Shown one piece after another: positions 28,128 to 37,582 of a stretch of DNA of 64,000 bases. Position numbers and translations under genes: made by a program. Numbering within the stretch: the first letter of the stretch is position 1; each line of letters starts with the position of its first letter. Origin of the DNA: Xanthomonas melonis (GTDB taxonomy: Bacteria; Pseudomonadota; Gammaproteobacteria; Xanthomonadales; Xanthomonadaceae); assembly GCF_020783655.1 (NCBI RefSeq), contig NZ_JAJGQH010000006.1:1-64000 (forward strand). The letters run 5' to 3'. The notes beneath the pieces were generated by a model. That model saw only the letters and a list, made by a program, of their open reading frames with translations, made no database searches and had not been told where the DNA came from.

Positions 28128-28624
28128 GACTTTCACCTTATTGATCTTCGGAGGATTATTACGAGCGTTGGACTGCAGCACGTCCTTCGATTGCCTTCGA
28201 TTCTTGAAACACTCGCCGGATAGTTTCTGAGGCCGATCGAACCCGCTCCATCGGCGCATGACCGAAGAGGATTCGCACGGCATTATCTTGGCAACACCCA
28301 GCAGCTCGCGCAGCCCGGGAGTGGCTGCAAACGCCTGAAAAGGTGTAGCTAGGACTTCAGACCCGTTGCAGGCCAGGCTGTCGTCTACATTATCTTCGCG
28401 ACGGTGGCCTGAGTGATGTTCGGAGTATCTCCAGGGAGCGATTGAGCGAGCAGCATCGATGCTGTGCCTGCGAACGGGGTGACCGTGTTCGCCACGCGGA
28501 AACTACGCCGCATACCAGGCATGCGCAATCTTCAAAAATTGCGTTCGGGCACAGATCCGGCGACTGTCCATGGCGACATTTCAACTGCAGGCATTAGGAC
28601 ACAATTGAATGTGCCAATACGCAC
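28128..28624. other. Upstream region of the cellobiohydrolase gene
   Basis: About 500 bases ahead of cbsA, presumably with its promoter. I looked for CRP/Clp-type (TGTGA-N6-TCACA) and PIP-box (TTCGC-N15-TTCGC) sites and saw no convincing one. No credible ORF. Confidence 0.4.
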
Positions 28625-28660
28625 AAAAAACGGCCGCATCGCTTCCCGACGATGCGGCCG
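28625..28660 (-). terminator. Intrinsic terminator of the TonB receptor gene
   Basis: CGGCCGCATCG and CGATGCGGCCG form a perfect 11-bp stem with an 8-base loop, followed on the leftward strand by TTTTTT. Textbook form. Confidence 0.9.
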
Positions 28661-28671
28661 AATGGGAGGGT

Positions 28672-28802
28672 ACCCGACATGATCGTCGGGTGTACTGCAG
28701 CGCCGAACGCATCGGCGACGGGAAGAACGCGCAATCACCACTTGGAGAGGGACGACAGAAGATCATGTGCGACACGCCGCAGGGGTGCGCCGTGTCGCAC
28801 AT
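28672..28802. other. Two further hairpins downstream of the TonB receptor
   Basis: ACCCGAC/GTCGGGT (28672-28691) and a 12-bp ATGTGCGACACG/CGTGTCGCACAT (28765-28802) lie between the receptor stop and its intrinsic terminator. They may stabilise the 3' end of a long leftward mRNA. Confidence 0.55.
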
Positions 28803-28814
28803 CGCTACATCCGA

Positions 28815-31751
28815 TCAGAACCGCAGGCGCACGCCGGCGTAGTAACGACGCTCGAAGATGTTCTGGTCGTAGTAGTGGTTGCTCCATTGCGCGTACCGGC
28901 GCTCGCTTTCACCAGTGAGGTTGGTGGCCTGGGCATACAACGTGAGATGGTCGTTGACGTCGTAGCTCAGCGACGCATCCAGATAGCCCACGTCGTCGTT
29001 CCAGATGGCCAGCCTGTCGCCCCACGCGCCGCTATTGACCTGACTGAAGCGCTTGCTGCGCCAGTTGTAGGCCACACGCGCCTGCAACCTGTCCTTCTGG
29101 TACCACAGCACCGCATTGGCCTGGTGCTTGGAGTTGTCGCCGATCGGCAGCGTATTGCCCTCGATATCGGTATTGTCGGTGTCAGCGTCGGAGAAGGTGT
29201 AGTTGATGTTGGTGCCGAAGCCGCTGAGCCAGCCAGGCAGGAAATCGAAAGCCTGCTGATAGCCGATCTCGAAGCCCTTGATCTTGCCGCCGCCGCCGTT
29301 GACGATGCGCTCCACCGGCCCACCCAACCGCGCCACGCCGTCGGCATCGGGCTGCGGCTCGATGTTGGTGACGGTGGTGGGGAAGGACTTCACGTCGATC
29401 AGGAAGGCGCCGACGCTGATCAGCGAGGCATCGGCGAAGTACCATTCCCATGACGCGTTGTAGTTGGTGGCGCGGTACGGATCCAGATCCGGATTGCCAG
29501 AGCGTCCGTTGAGGAACAGCACCGCATCCGGCGGCAATGCGGGGTTGCGCGGTGGCGTGCCGTTGACGGCATAGAAGCTCACCAGACCGCGGCCCAGATC
29601 GGGCAGATCCTGGCGGGCGACCGCCTTGTTGTAGGCAAATCGCAGCTTCTGCGCATCGGTGATGTCCAGCGATAGATTGGCGCTGGGCAGCACGTCGGTG
29701 TACTGCCGATTCAAGCGATTGATGCCGATCGCGGGGCTGACGCCGTTCCATTCGACATTGCCGATGAACACGTTGCCACTGCTCAGATACTGATCGATCG
29801 CCAGCTTGGTCTGCACGATGCGCGCACCGATGTTCGCCGTCCACGGCAGGCGGCTGCCGATGCCGCCTTCCAGGTTGGCGAGGAAGTAGGCCGCGCTGCT
29901 CTTCTCGGTGACCTGATAGGAATCGGCGGCTTGCTGGTAGGCCACGTTGCCCGGATACAGGCTGTCGATGTAAGCGATCGGGTCCTTCATCACCTGCGGG
30001 TTGATCGCCGGCAGGCCCTGCGGCCCCAGGCCGGTGACCCTGAGCGGATCGAAATCGTTGAAGTACGCCCAATAGCCGGGAATGCTGTTGAACGGCAGCA
30101 GACGCGCTTCGGACACACCGCTGCAGGTGTCGACGATCAGCGGATCCTTGAAGTAGTACAGCGAGCGGTTCGGATCGGCACAGGTGGTCGATACCGGCGA
30201 CAGGTAGCGATAGGTGTCCAGTTTGAAATCGCGCTCGCCGTAGCGGAGGCCGAACTGGAAGCCGCGTACCACGCCCTCCTCGAACTCGAAGGTACCGTCG
30301 GCACGGAAGGCATCCATTTTTGCTTCGATCTTGTTGCCCTGGGCCCAGGTGGACATCAGCTGCCAGTTGTCCGGGTTGGACACATCGGTGTCGAGGTTGA
30401 CCGCCGGGTAGGTGCCGCGGAAGTCCACCGAAGCGTCCACCACCGGCAACCCGTTCGCATTGGCCCACTGGGTGACCCCACCGGCACGGGTGATGCGATC
30501 GCCGCGGGTCACCACTGCATCTGCGCGCGCTTCGTCGTAGGTGCGCTGCGCATCGCCATGCACCCAGCGGAACGAGGCGCGGAACGGGCCGCCGTCGTCG
30601 TAGCGCAGCTCCAGGTTGGTATTGAGCGCATCCGAGTCGGCCACGCCGGCCATCGAGTGCGCCTGGAAGCGGTTGTAGCGGAACCGACCGTACTCGAGCA
30701 CGCCATTGCGATCGACCACCGAGCCCGGCTGCAACTGGTTGGTGGACCAGCCGGTATGCACCTGCGCGGCCACCGACGTGTCCTGGTCTTCGAGCTTGGT
30801 GTAGGCGGCGTCGGCCAGCAGCGTCCAGGAATCGTTGATGTTGAACTGGAACGAGCCGTTGACGCCGGTCCGCTGACGATCGGTACTGCGGTTGCTCAGC
30901 TCGGTGGCCACCCAGTTGTAGAAGTAGTCGCGTGGCAGGTTGGAGGCGGAGGTGTTGCTGCCGATGCGCCCGTCGCCGTTGAAATCGAAACCCACGTTCT
31001 GTTCGGTAGATTTCTGCGCACCGTTGGAATACACGCTGGGATGCTTGTTCTCCAGCGTGGCATCGGAATAGGACACCGCCAGCAGCGCGCCCCAGCGTTC
31101 GGTGCGGAAGCTGGCCAGGCCCGAATAGAGCTCGTTGAGCTCCTGCACGCGATCGCCATAGGAGCCTTCGGCCTGGCCGCTGAAGGTCCAGCCTTCGGGC
31201 AACTCGAACGGGCGGCGGGTCTTCAACGACACGGTGCCGCTGATACCGCCGTCCAGATCGGCGGCGGTCGGCGACTTGATCACATCCACGCCACTGAACA
31301 GCGTCGGCGGGATGTCGACGAAGTCCGGCTGCGCGCGACCGATGTTGGGCTGGCCGTACTGATCGCCGCCGCCGGCGCTCAGATACATTTCGCCGTTCAT
31401 GGTGGTCTGTACCTGCGGCATGCCGCGGATGTTGAGTTGCGAGCCCTCGCCGGCCGAGCGCCGGATCTGCACGCCGGGCACGCGTTGCAGCGAATCGGTG
31501 ATGGTGACGTCGGGCAGCTTGCCGATGTCTTCGGCCGAGATCGAGTCGATGATCTGCGCGGCGGTGCGTTTGTTCTCGATGGCCTCGGCCTGGGCGCCGC
31601 GTACGCCCTTGACCAGAATCTTGTCCAGATCGGTGACGCCAGCGGCGTTGCCAGCGTCCTGCGCGGCGGCGTGCGCGGCCGCCAGGGTGAGTGCGGCCGC
31701 CAGCGCGGCGGCCAACGGAGTGTGACGCGTACTACGATGCAGCTTGTTCAT
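28815..31751 (-). CDS. TonB-dependent outer-membrane receptor (carbohydrate type)
   Basis: A 978-residue receptor from MNKLHRSTRHT (31751; GGGAGGGG ribosome-binding site). Signal peptide ending near HAAAQD, a TonB-box-like DLDKILVKG, plug domain with ISAEDIGKLPDVTITDSLQRVPGV and the receptor signature QLNIRGMPQ, and a 22-stranded barrel ending YYAGVRLRF. The plug wording (AAQIIDSISAEDIGKLPD) is that of the large receptors common in Xanthomonas carbohydrate-utilisation loci. It lies 138 bases downstream of the GH2 gene on the same strand. Plant oligosaccharide uptake is inferred; the ligand is unknown. Confidence 0.93.
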   Translation of the reverse strand: MNKLHRSTRHTPLAAALAAALTLAAAHAAAQDAGNAAGVTDLDKILVKGVRGAQAEAIENKRTAAQIIDSISAEDIGKLPDVTITDSLQRVPGVQIRRSAGEGSQLNIRGMPQVQTTMNGEMYLSAGGGDQYGQPNIGRAQPDFVDIPPTLFSGVDVIKSPTAADLDGGISGTVSLKTRRPFELPEGWTFSGQAEGSYGDRVQELNELYSGLASFRTERWGALLAVSYSDATLENKHPSVYSNGAQKSTEQNVGFDFNGDGRIGSNTSASNLPRDYFYNWVATELSNRSTDRQRTGVNGSFQFNINDSWTLLADAAYTKLEDQDTSVAAQVHTGWSTNQLQPGSVVDRNGVLEYGRFRYNRFQAHSMAGVADSDALNTNLELRYDDGGPFRASFRWVHGDAQRTYDEARADAVVTRGDRITRAGGVTQWANANGLPVVDASVDFRGTYPAVNLDTDVSNPDNWQLMSTWAQGNKIEAKMDAFRADGTFEFEEGVVRGFQFGLRYGERDFKLDTYRYLSPVSTTCADPNRSLYYFKDPLIVDTCSGVSEARLLPFNSIPGYWAYFNDFDPLRVTGLGPQGLPAINPQVMKDPIAYIDSLYPGNVAYQQAADSYQVTEKSSAAYFLANLEGGIGSRLPWTANIGARIVQTKLAIDQYLSSGNVFIGNVEWNGVSPAIGINRLNRQYTDVLPSANLSLDITDAQKLRFAYNKAVARQDLPDLGRGLVSFYAVNGTPPRNPALPPDAVLFLNGRSGNPDLDPYRATNYNASWEWYFADASLISVGAFLIDVKSFPTTVTNIEPQPDADGVARLGGPVERIVNGGGGKIKGFEIGYQQAFDFLPGWLSGFGTNINYTFSDADTDNTDIEGNTLPIGDNSKHQANAVLWYQKDRLQARVAYNWRSKRFSQVNSGAWGDRLAIWNDDVGYLDASLSYDVNDHLTLYAQATNLTGESERRYAQWSNHYYDQNIFERRYYAGVRLRF

Positions 31752-31889
31752 GGTCCCCTCCCAGGGATGACGACAATCCACGACCGTTTCGAATGGCAGC
31801 GCCAGAGCACTGCGGTATTGGCTGACACGCCGACCGGCGCGTCAGTGCGAACGCCGTGCATGCCACGGCGCGTCGGTTCGCAAACGCGG

Positions 31890-34800
31890 TTACGGAGGTC
31901 CGTTGCCCGCGTCTGTCGAAGATGCGATGTTCCAGCCACGCACCTGCAGCCTGGCACTGCGCAAGACTGCGGCCGCGGGGCCGCGGATCTCGATCTCGCG
32001 CTGTTCGCCGGGCACCAGACTCAGATAGTTGTCGCTGTAGTAGGCCGGCAGGATGCGCTGACCTTGCGCATCGACCAGGGTCAACTTGGCATTGAGTGCC
32101 ACCTGTTGCGACGGATTGCGCACGCTGGCACGCAGCACCGGTTCGGCGGCGTCTTCGAGCCGTGTGGCGATCTGCAACGGCACCGCGGCCAGCGCAGTCA
32201 GGCCGCGCATGGCCGCCGCATCGCGCGCCACCCAATAGAAATTGCGTGACCGCACCAGCCCGTCGCGATCGAGCAACTGCAGGCGCACGAAGCCCAGCCC
32301 GTCGGTGGCCTCCAGTTCCGACGCCAGCTGCAGCAGCGGCGCCGAGACCGCCACCGCCGCTGCGTCCAGCCGCTGCTCGCGCCGTTGCAACAGCGCGCCC
32401 CCGATCGAATAGATCTCCGCCTGCACACGCAGCCCGCGCACCGGCGTGGTGGCATTGTTGACCACGACCACCTCGTGCCCCGGCAGGTTCATCTGCACAT
32501 GCAGCATTTCGGCCGCGTTACGCACCCCGTAATACGCCGCATGGGTGTCGTAATCGTGGCTGTAGATCTGCCACATGTTGCTGGGCCAGGCCGGGTGGCT
32601 CATCCACAACAGGCGCCCGCTGTTGCGGCTCCATAGCTGCGCATTGAATCCTTCGAAGATGGCGCGATGGGTCTCGTAGTTGAGCAGTTGCGCCTTGCGC
32701 TCGAAGTCGTCCAGGTCGGTCGGCGCACCCAGCTTGTCGGTCAGCGCACGCATGAAGCTGGCAGTGTCGCCGTTACCGGACTGGTGCCAGTCGTGGTAGG
32801 CCCAGGCATCGCCGATGGGCCACTGATCCTGCGCTGCCGGAACCGATGCCTTGAACGACTCCAGGGTGGAGAACGATGGCGTGCCCACCTCCACCGAAAA
32901 GCCTTGTGCCAGGGCATCGAAGTAGGCCACCGGCTCACGGTAGTTGTAAGGCCCGCTCCCCTGCAGGTTGACCTGATTGGAGCTGCCGGTATACCAGCGC
33001 GTGCCATCGAGCTCGGCGACCAGCTTGTCCAGGCCTTCGTTGAGGATGGGTGCGGGAACGCCTTCGTTGCGTCCGAACCACAGCACGATGGACGGATGAT
33101 TGCGGAAGCGTTTGATCACTTCGGCGGCGTTGTCCAGGAACAACGCCGCATCGGCGGGCTCCATGTTGTAGTTCTGGGTGGATTGCCAGAAGTCGTTGAA
33201 CACCAGCATGCCGTATTCGTCGGCCAGCTCGTAGAAACTGGCTTGGGTGTTCTGTCCCACCCAGTTGCGCACCACGTTGAAATGCGCGTCGCGTTGCAAG
33301 CGAAAATAGGGCTCCAGCCGTTCGCGCGAGACGCGCTTGCGCCAATCGTCCATGCCCCAATTGCCACCCTTGACGGCAATGCGCACACCATTGATGCGGA
33401 TGGCCAGGTAAGGCGTCAGCGCGTCGTCGCTCAGCGGCGTTACCGCTGGCGAGACCTGCGCACCCGGGTAGAACGACTGCGCATCGCCGCCGGGCACGGG
33501 GCGAATTGCGCTGTGACGCGCATCGACGATGCGTTCACCACGCAGCCGTGCCTTGTTGAAATCCACCATCACGCGGCGCAGCGCGCCGTCCTGGTCGAAC
33601 AACGACAGCTCGTAGCTGACTTCACGGATGCCAAAGCGCAGCTGCTGCGTGTCCGAGCGGGTGCCGGCCACATCCACGCCTACCTGCAAGGTGTAGAGCG
33701 CCGGTTCGCCATAGCCGTTGGGCCACCACAGACGGGGATTGGCGATGACCAGCTCCGGCGTATCGGCCGCGGTGAGCTTGAGCGTGGTGCCACCGGACGG
33801 CACGTCGACCTGGCGCTGGATGCGCACATCGCCCATGGTCAGTTGCAGGGTGCCCTGCACCGCCGTGGTGCTGTCGTTGCGCAGCGGCACATTGATTTCA
33901 AGCTCGGCACGCCGGTGATCCGCGGCCAGCCGGGTCGTGACGACCTGGGTGTCTCCAAGCGCCACCGGCCCTGTAGCGTGCAGCTGCACGTCCTGCCACA
34001 AGCCGGCGTTGCGATCGCGTACCGCCGGAATCCAGTCCCAGCCCTCGCTGGCGATGAAGGTTGGCCCATCCAGCGCCTGCACGCCGCCGTTCTCTCCCAC
34101 GCCTGCGGTCATCGATTGCTCGTGCGCAATGCCGGGATGCGGCGGCGGAGAAACCCGCACCGCAATGATATTGCGGCCGGCCTTGAGCTGCGTGCTGACA
34201 TCGAAACGCCCACGTGCGAAGGCACCGCGCGTGCGCCCCACCTGCGTACCATTGACCCAGACCTCACCGGCATAGTTGATGCCGTTGAACAGCAGTTCCA
34301 GCCGCTTGCCCTGCGCTGCCGCGGGCAGATCGAAACTGCTGCGGTACCACCAGTCCTGCCGGCTCAGCGATTCGGGAATGGCCATGTTGTTGAGACCAAT
34401 ATCCGGATCCGGATACACGCCGCGATCGACCAGTGTGGTGAGCACCGTGCCCGGCACGGTGGCCACGCGCCAGGCTGTAGCATCACCTGCAGCATCGCCG
34501 CGCGACAGGCTGGCGCCGGTGGCCTGTGCGAGATCCGGTGCGGCAGCCAGCTGCCACGCCCCCACCCGCCACGCCGCGGCATCCAGCGGCTGCAACGCGG
34601 GCGTCTGTGGCACCGGCTTGGCCACGGGTGCAGAAAAGGCCGCCGCACTGCGCGGCAGCGTCGCCGGCGCCTGCGGTGCAATCTGGCCGGCCATCTGCTT
34701 GACCTGCACCTGCCAGGCCGGCGATGCGTCTTCAAAACGCTGCAAGGCCGCGTCAGGCGCTTTGGCCGCACGCTGCGCGACGGCTGCAGCATCCAGAGCG

Positions 34801-35360
34801 CCGGCCTGCGCGACGAAGCCGGAAATCTCACCGCCGAAGTGCTGCGTATATGCGGGAGGTTGTTCGCGTGGGCCGAACATCAGCACCGGCGCGACCACGC
34901 TCTGGCGTAGCGCGCCGCTGGCAACCCGACGCCCGTTGGCATACAGCGTCAACTGCCCGCCTTGCGCCACCGCCGCGACCTGCGTCCAGGTTCCGGCACG
35001 CAGTGGCTGCGTGCTGCGCAACACAGTGTCGGCGCCCTGCACGAAGCCGAGCCTGCCATTGTCGATCGTGAAATAGCGGCCTGCGGCTTGCGGCTCGCCG
35101 ATACCGGCAATCAATGCCGGGCCGGCAGTCACACGGGAGGGACGCACCCAGCCCGACACGCTCCAGTCTGCGTCGGCGGCCAACAACGGTGCATCGGCAG
35201 CAAGCTTCTTTGCCAACCCCATCCCACCCGCCAACACGCGGACATCGTACGGGCCGGGCGAAGGCACATCGGCAGGCGCAGCCTCTACTGCAGCCCAGGC
35301 CATGCAACCAGACAACCACCACAGCGCTCCACGGCGGAACGCCTTGCGAACCATCAGCAT
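31890..35360 (-). CDS. Secreted GH2 glycosidase with N-terminal LamG-like domain
   Basis: A 1156-residue exported enzyme. Signal peptide (RGALWWLSGCMAWAAVEAAP), then a concanavalin/LamG-like module about 35-195 (DWSVSGWVRPSR, GTWTQVAAVAQGGQLTLYANG), then a GH2 enzyme: sugar-binding domain with WYRSSFDLP and FNGINYAGEVWVNGT, beta-sandwich, and TIM barrel. The acid/base is probably Glu766 in WFGRNEG and the nucleophile Glu824 in SVEVGTPS. The pattern resembles beta-mannosidases and exo-beta-glucosaminidases; specificity is not certain. The start at 35360 has GGGAGAGG upstream. It is divergent from the GH97 gene. Confidence 0.9.
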   Translation of the reverse strand: MLMVRKAFRRGALWWLSGCMAWAAVEAAPADVPSPGPYDVRVLAGGMGLAKKLAADAPLLAADADWSVSGWVRPSRVTAGPALIAGIGEPQAAGRYFTIDNGRLGFVQGADTVLRSTQPLRAGTWTQVAAVAQGGQLTLYANGRRVASGALRQSVVAPVLMFGPREQPPAYTQHFGGEISGFVAQAGALDAAAVAQRAAKAPDAALQRFEDASPAWQVQVKQMAGQIAPQAPATLPRSAAAFSAPVAKPVPQTPALQPLDAAAWRVGAWQLAAAPDLAQATGASLSRGDAAGDATAWRVATVPGTVLTTLVDRGVYPDPDIGLNNMAIPESLSRQDWWYRSSFDLPAAAQGKRLELLFNGINYAGEVWVNGTQVGRTRGAFARGRFDVSTQLKAGRNIIAVRVSPPPHPGIAHEQSMTAGVGENGGVQALDGPTFIASEGWDWIPAVRDRNAGLWQDVQLHATGPVALGDTQVVTTRLAADHRRAELEINVPLRNDSTTAVQGTLQLTMGDVRIQRQVDVPSGGTTLKLTAADTPELVIANPRLWWPNGYGEPALYTLQVGVDVAGTRSDTQQLRFGIREVSYELSLFDQDGALRRVMVDFNKARLRGERIVDARHSAIRPVPGGDAQSFYPGAQVSPAVTPLSDDALTPYLAIRINGVRIAVKGGNWGMDDWRKRVSRERLEPYFRLQRDAHFNVVRNWVGQNTQASFYELADEYGMLVFNDFWQSTQNYNMEPADAALFLDNAAEVIKRFRNHPSIVLWFGRNEGVPAPILNEGLDKLVAELDGTRWYTGSSNQVNLQGSGPYNYREPVAYFDALAQGFSVEVGTPSFSTLESFKASVPAAQDQWPIGDAWAYHDWHQSGNGDTASFMRALTDKLGAPTDLDDFERKAQLLNYETHRAIFEGFNAQLWSRNSGRLLWMSHPAWPSNMWQIYSHDYDTHAAYYGVRNAAEMLHVQMNLPGHEVVVVNNATTPVRGLRVQAEIYSIGGALLQRREQRLDAAAVAVSAPLLQLASELEATDGLGFVRLQLLDRDGLVRSRNFYWVARDAAAMRGLTALAAVPLQIATRLEDAAEPVLRASVRNPSQQVALNAKLTLVDAQGQRILPAYYSDNYLSLVPGEQREIEIRGPAAAVLRSARLQVRGWNIASSTDAGNGPP

Positions 35361-35503
35361 TAGAGGCCTCTCCCAAGCTCTACTGCCAAGCAACGGTGCA
35401 CACTACCAACATGCAATCTGCAACCGTCGATAGACGTGTTTGCGCGTTGCGTTCGGTCGTGCCGCCCGTGGCTGCCGCCCCTGTTTCAGCGGCCATGGTG
35501 CGA

Positions 35504-35515
35504 GGTAACGTTACC
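35504..35515. promoter_or_regulatory. Perfect palindrome GGTAACGTTACC, candidate LacI-family operator
   Basis: A 12-base perfect palindrome with a central CG, the usual form of LacI/GalR operators. It lies 62 bases before the GH97 start and 143 bases before the divergent GH2 start. No second perfect copy was seen in this window. Confidence 0.5.
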
Positions 35516-35577
35516 CCAAGGCGATATCGACGACAACCGTTCTGCGTTAGGGTGGTCGCTCCCAGGAGGAGGGAACC

Positions 35578-37542
35578 ATGCAGAACCTGATCCAGCCCGT
35601 ACTATCCGTGACGTGCGCCTTGCTGTGTCTTGCCGCTCTACCCGCGTCGGCGCAGCGCTTGAGCGTGCAATCGCCAGATGCACGTACCCAGGTGGAATTC
35701 ACCCTGGCCGAGGGCGGCGTGCCGAGCTATCGCGTGCTGTACCGCAACACGATCGTGCTCGACGACGCGCCACTCGGACTGGATCTTGGCAAGGCCGGCA
35801 AGCTCGGTCGCGGCATGATCGTGCAGGGCAGTACGACCGACACGCACGACAGTCACTTTGCATTGCCGGTCGGAAAGACCCGGCAGGCGCGCGACCATTA
35901 CCGCGCGTTGCGCGTGCAGCTCTCCGACCCGCAACAGCGACGCCTGGACGTCGAGCTACGCGCCTACGACGAGGGCGTGGCGCTGCGTTACGTATTGCCG
36001 GATGCAGGCGATGTGCGCATTCGCGATGAGCTCACCAGCTTCGCCTTCCCGCGTGATTACGCGTGCTGGACATTGAACCTGGGCCGTTTCGGCACCAGCC
36101 ACGAGGGCGAATACGACGCCATCGCCGCGTCGAAGTTGCGTCCGCACAATCTGCTCGAGTTGCCGCTGGTCTGCCAGACCGATGCCAAGGGCACCACACT
36201 GGCGATCGGCGAGGCGAACCTGCGCGATTACGCCGGCCTGTATCTCACCGGACGCGCCGAAGGCGGGCTGGGTGTGTCGGCAAGACTGTCGCCGCGCCTG
36301 GACGACCCCAGGCTGGCGGTCAGCTTCGATGCGAAGGGGCGCGATTTCGCTACACCCTGGCGCGTGATCATGCTGGGCGACACCCCGGCGAGCCTGATCG
36401 AATCCAATCTGATTTCCGCATTGAATCCGCCGCCGGCATTCGATACGCGCTGGGTGCGGCCAGGTAAATCGGCCTGGGACTGGTGGTCCGGCAGCCTGGC
36501 CAGCGGCGTGGCCGATCCGGGCATGAACACCGCCACCATCCGGCGTTACATCGACCACGCGCAGCAACTGAAACTGCAATACATGCTGATCGACGACGGC
36601 TGGTACTACGGCAGCACCGGCGATGGCCAATACAACGCCGATGCGGATATCCGCCGCCCGGTGGCGCAGCTGGATCTGCCGGGCCTGGTGGCGTACGCGC
36701 GCGAACGCAACGTCGGCCTGTGGCTCTGGGCGCACTGGCGCGCGCTCGATGCGCACATGGACGAGGCACTGGCGTGGTATCAACAACTCGGCATCAAGGG
36801 CATCAAGGTCGACTTCATGGACCGCGACGACCAGCAGATGGTGGACTTCTACCATCGCCTGCTGGGCAAGGCCGCCGAGCACAAACTGCTGGTGAATCTG
36901 CATGGGGCCTATCACCCCACCGGCCTGACCCGCACCTACCCCAACTATCTCACTCAGGAAGGCGTGCTGGGCGCCGAGTACAACAAGTGGACAGCGCGCA
37001 TCACCGCCACGCACAACCTCACGCTACCGTTCACGCGCATGCTGCTCGGGCCGATGGATTACACGCCAGGCGGCTTCCGCAACGTGCGCCCGGCCGAGTT
37101 CAAGTGGCAGCACATCGCACCGCAGGTGATGACCACGCGGGCACAGCAATTGGCGATGTATGTGGTGTACGAAAGTCCGTTCGCGGTGGTGGCAGACAGC
37201 CCGGAGCAGTACGAGAACGTGCCGGCGGCGCAGTTCCTGCGCGATGTGCCGGCAAGCTGGGATGAGACGCGCGCGCTCGATGGCGCCATCGGCGAACACA
37301 TCGCACTGGCGCGGCGTCGCGGCAAGGACTGGTACGTAGGCGCGATGACCAACGAGCAGGCCCGCACGCTCGACTTGCCGTTGTCGTTCCTCGGCAAGGG
37401 CCGCTGGACCGCCACGATCTATGCCGACGGACAGGCGCCGACCGAGGTGCGGATCGACACCCGCAAGCTCACCCGCGACGACAGCCTGCAACTGGTACTG
37501 GCCGCGAACGGCGGGGCAGCGGTGCGACTGCGGAGGGACTGA
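35578..37542 (+). CDS. Secreted GH97 glycoside hydrolase, retaining type
   Basis: A 654-residue enzyme with signal peptide (LLCLAALPASAQR), N-terminal beta-sandwich to about 280, TIM barrel about 290-560 and a C-terminal beta domain. In GIKVDFMDRDDQ, Asp412 fits the nucleophile of retaining GH97 enzymes, and Glu467 in GVLGAEYNKW fits the acid/base. The 55-residue spacing equals that of D415/E470 as I recall them in the Bacteroides alpha-galactosidase BtGH97b. Inverting SusB-type enzymes use glutamates instead. An alpha-galactosidase is therefore more likely than an alpha-glucosidase. GGAGGAGGG precedes the start; the palindrome at 35504 lies upstream. Confidence 0.93.
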   Translation: MQNLIQPVLSVTCALLCLAALPASAQRLSVQSPDARTQVEFTLAEGGVPSYRVLYRNTIVLDDAPLGLDLGKAGKLGRGMIVQGSTTDTHDSHFALPVGKTRQARDHYRALRVQLSDPQQRRLDVELRAYDEGVALRYVLPDAGDVRIRDELTSFAFPRDYACWTLNLGRFGTSHEGEYDAIAASKLRPHNLLELPLVCQTDAKGTTLAIGEANLRDYAGLYLTGRAEGGLGVSARLSPRLDDPRLAVSFDAKGRDFATPWRVIMLGDTPASLIESNLISALNPPPAFDTRWVRPGKSAWDWWSGSLASGVADPGMNTATIRRYIDHAQQLKLQYMLIDDGWYYGSTGDGQYNADADIRRPVAQLDLPGLVAYARERNVGLWLWAHWRALDAHMDEALAWYQQLGIKGIKVDFMDRDDQQMVDFYHRLLGKAAEHKLLVNLHGAYHPTGLTRTYPNYLTQEGVLGAEYNKWTARITATHNLTLPFTRMLLGPMDYTPGGFRNVRPAEFKWQHIAPQVMTTRAQQLAMYVVYESPFAVVADSPEQYENVPAAQFLRDVPASWDETRALDGAIGEHIALARRRGKDWYVGAMTNEQARTLDLPLSFLGKGRWTATIYADGQAPTEVRIDTRKLTRDDSLQLVLAANGGAAVRLRRD

Positions 37543-37546
37543 AGAT

Positions 37547-37582
37547 GAGGTGCGAGTGGCCCGGTTGCGCGACTCGCACCTC
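37547..37582 (+). terminator. Hairpin after the GH97 gene
   Basis: GAGGTGCGAGT and ACTCGCACCTC form a perfect 11-bp stem around a 14-base loop, four bases after the stop codon. No T-run follows, so termination would be Rho-assisted or the hairpin may protect the 3' end. Confidence 0.6.

Noticed and set aside
31878-31893. Possible second LacI-type operator upstream of the TonB receptor
   Set aside because: The sequence is only partly symmetric (five of seven base pairs) and overlaps the end of the GH2 gene.
29931-32249. A 772-codon rightward frame opposite the TonB receptor
   Set aside because: Antisense shadow of the receptor and the GH2 gene; composition typical of reverse-frame reads in GC-rich DNA.
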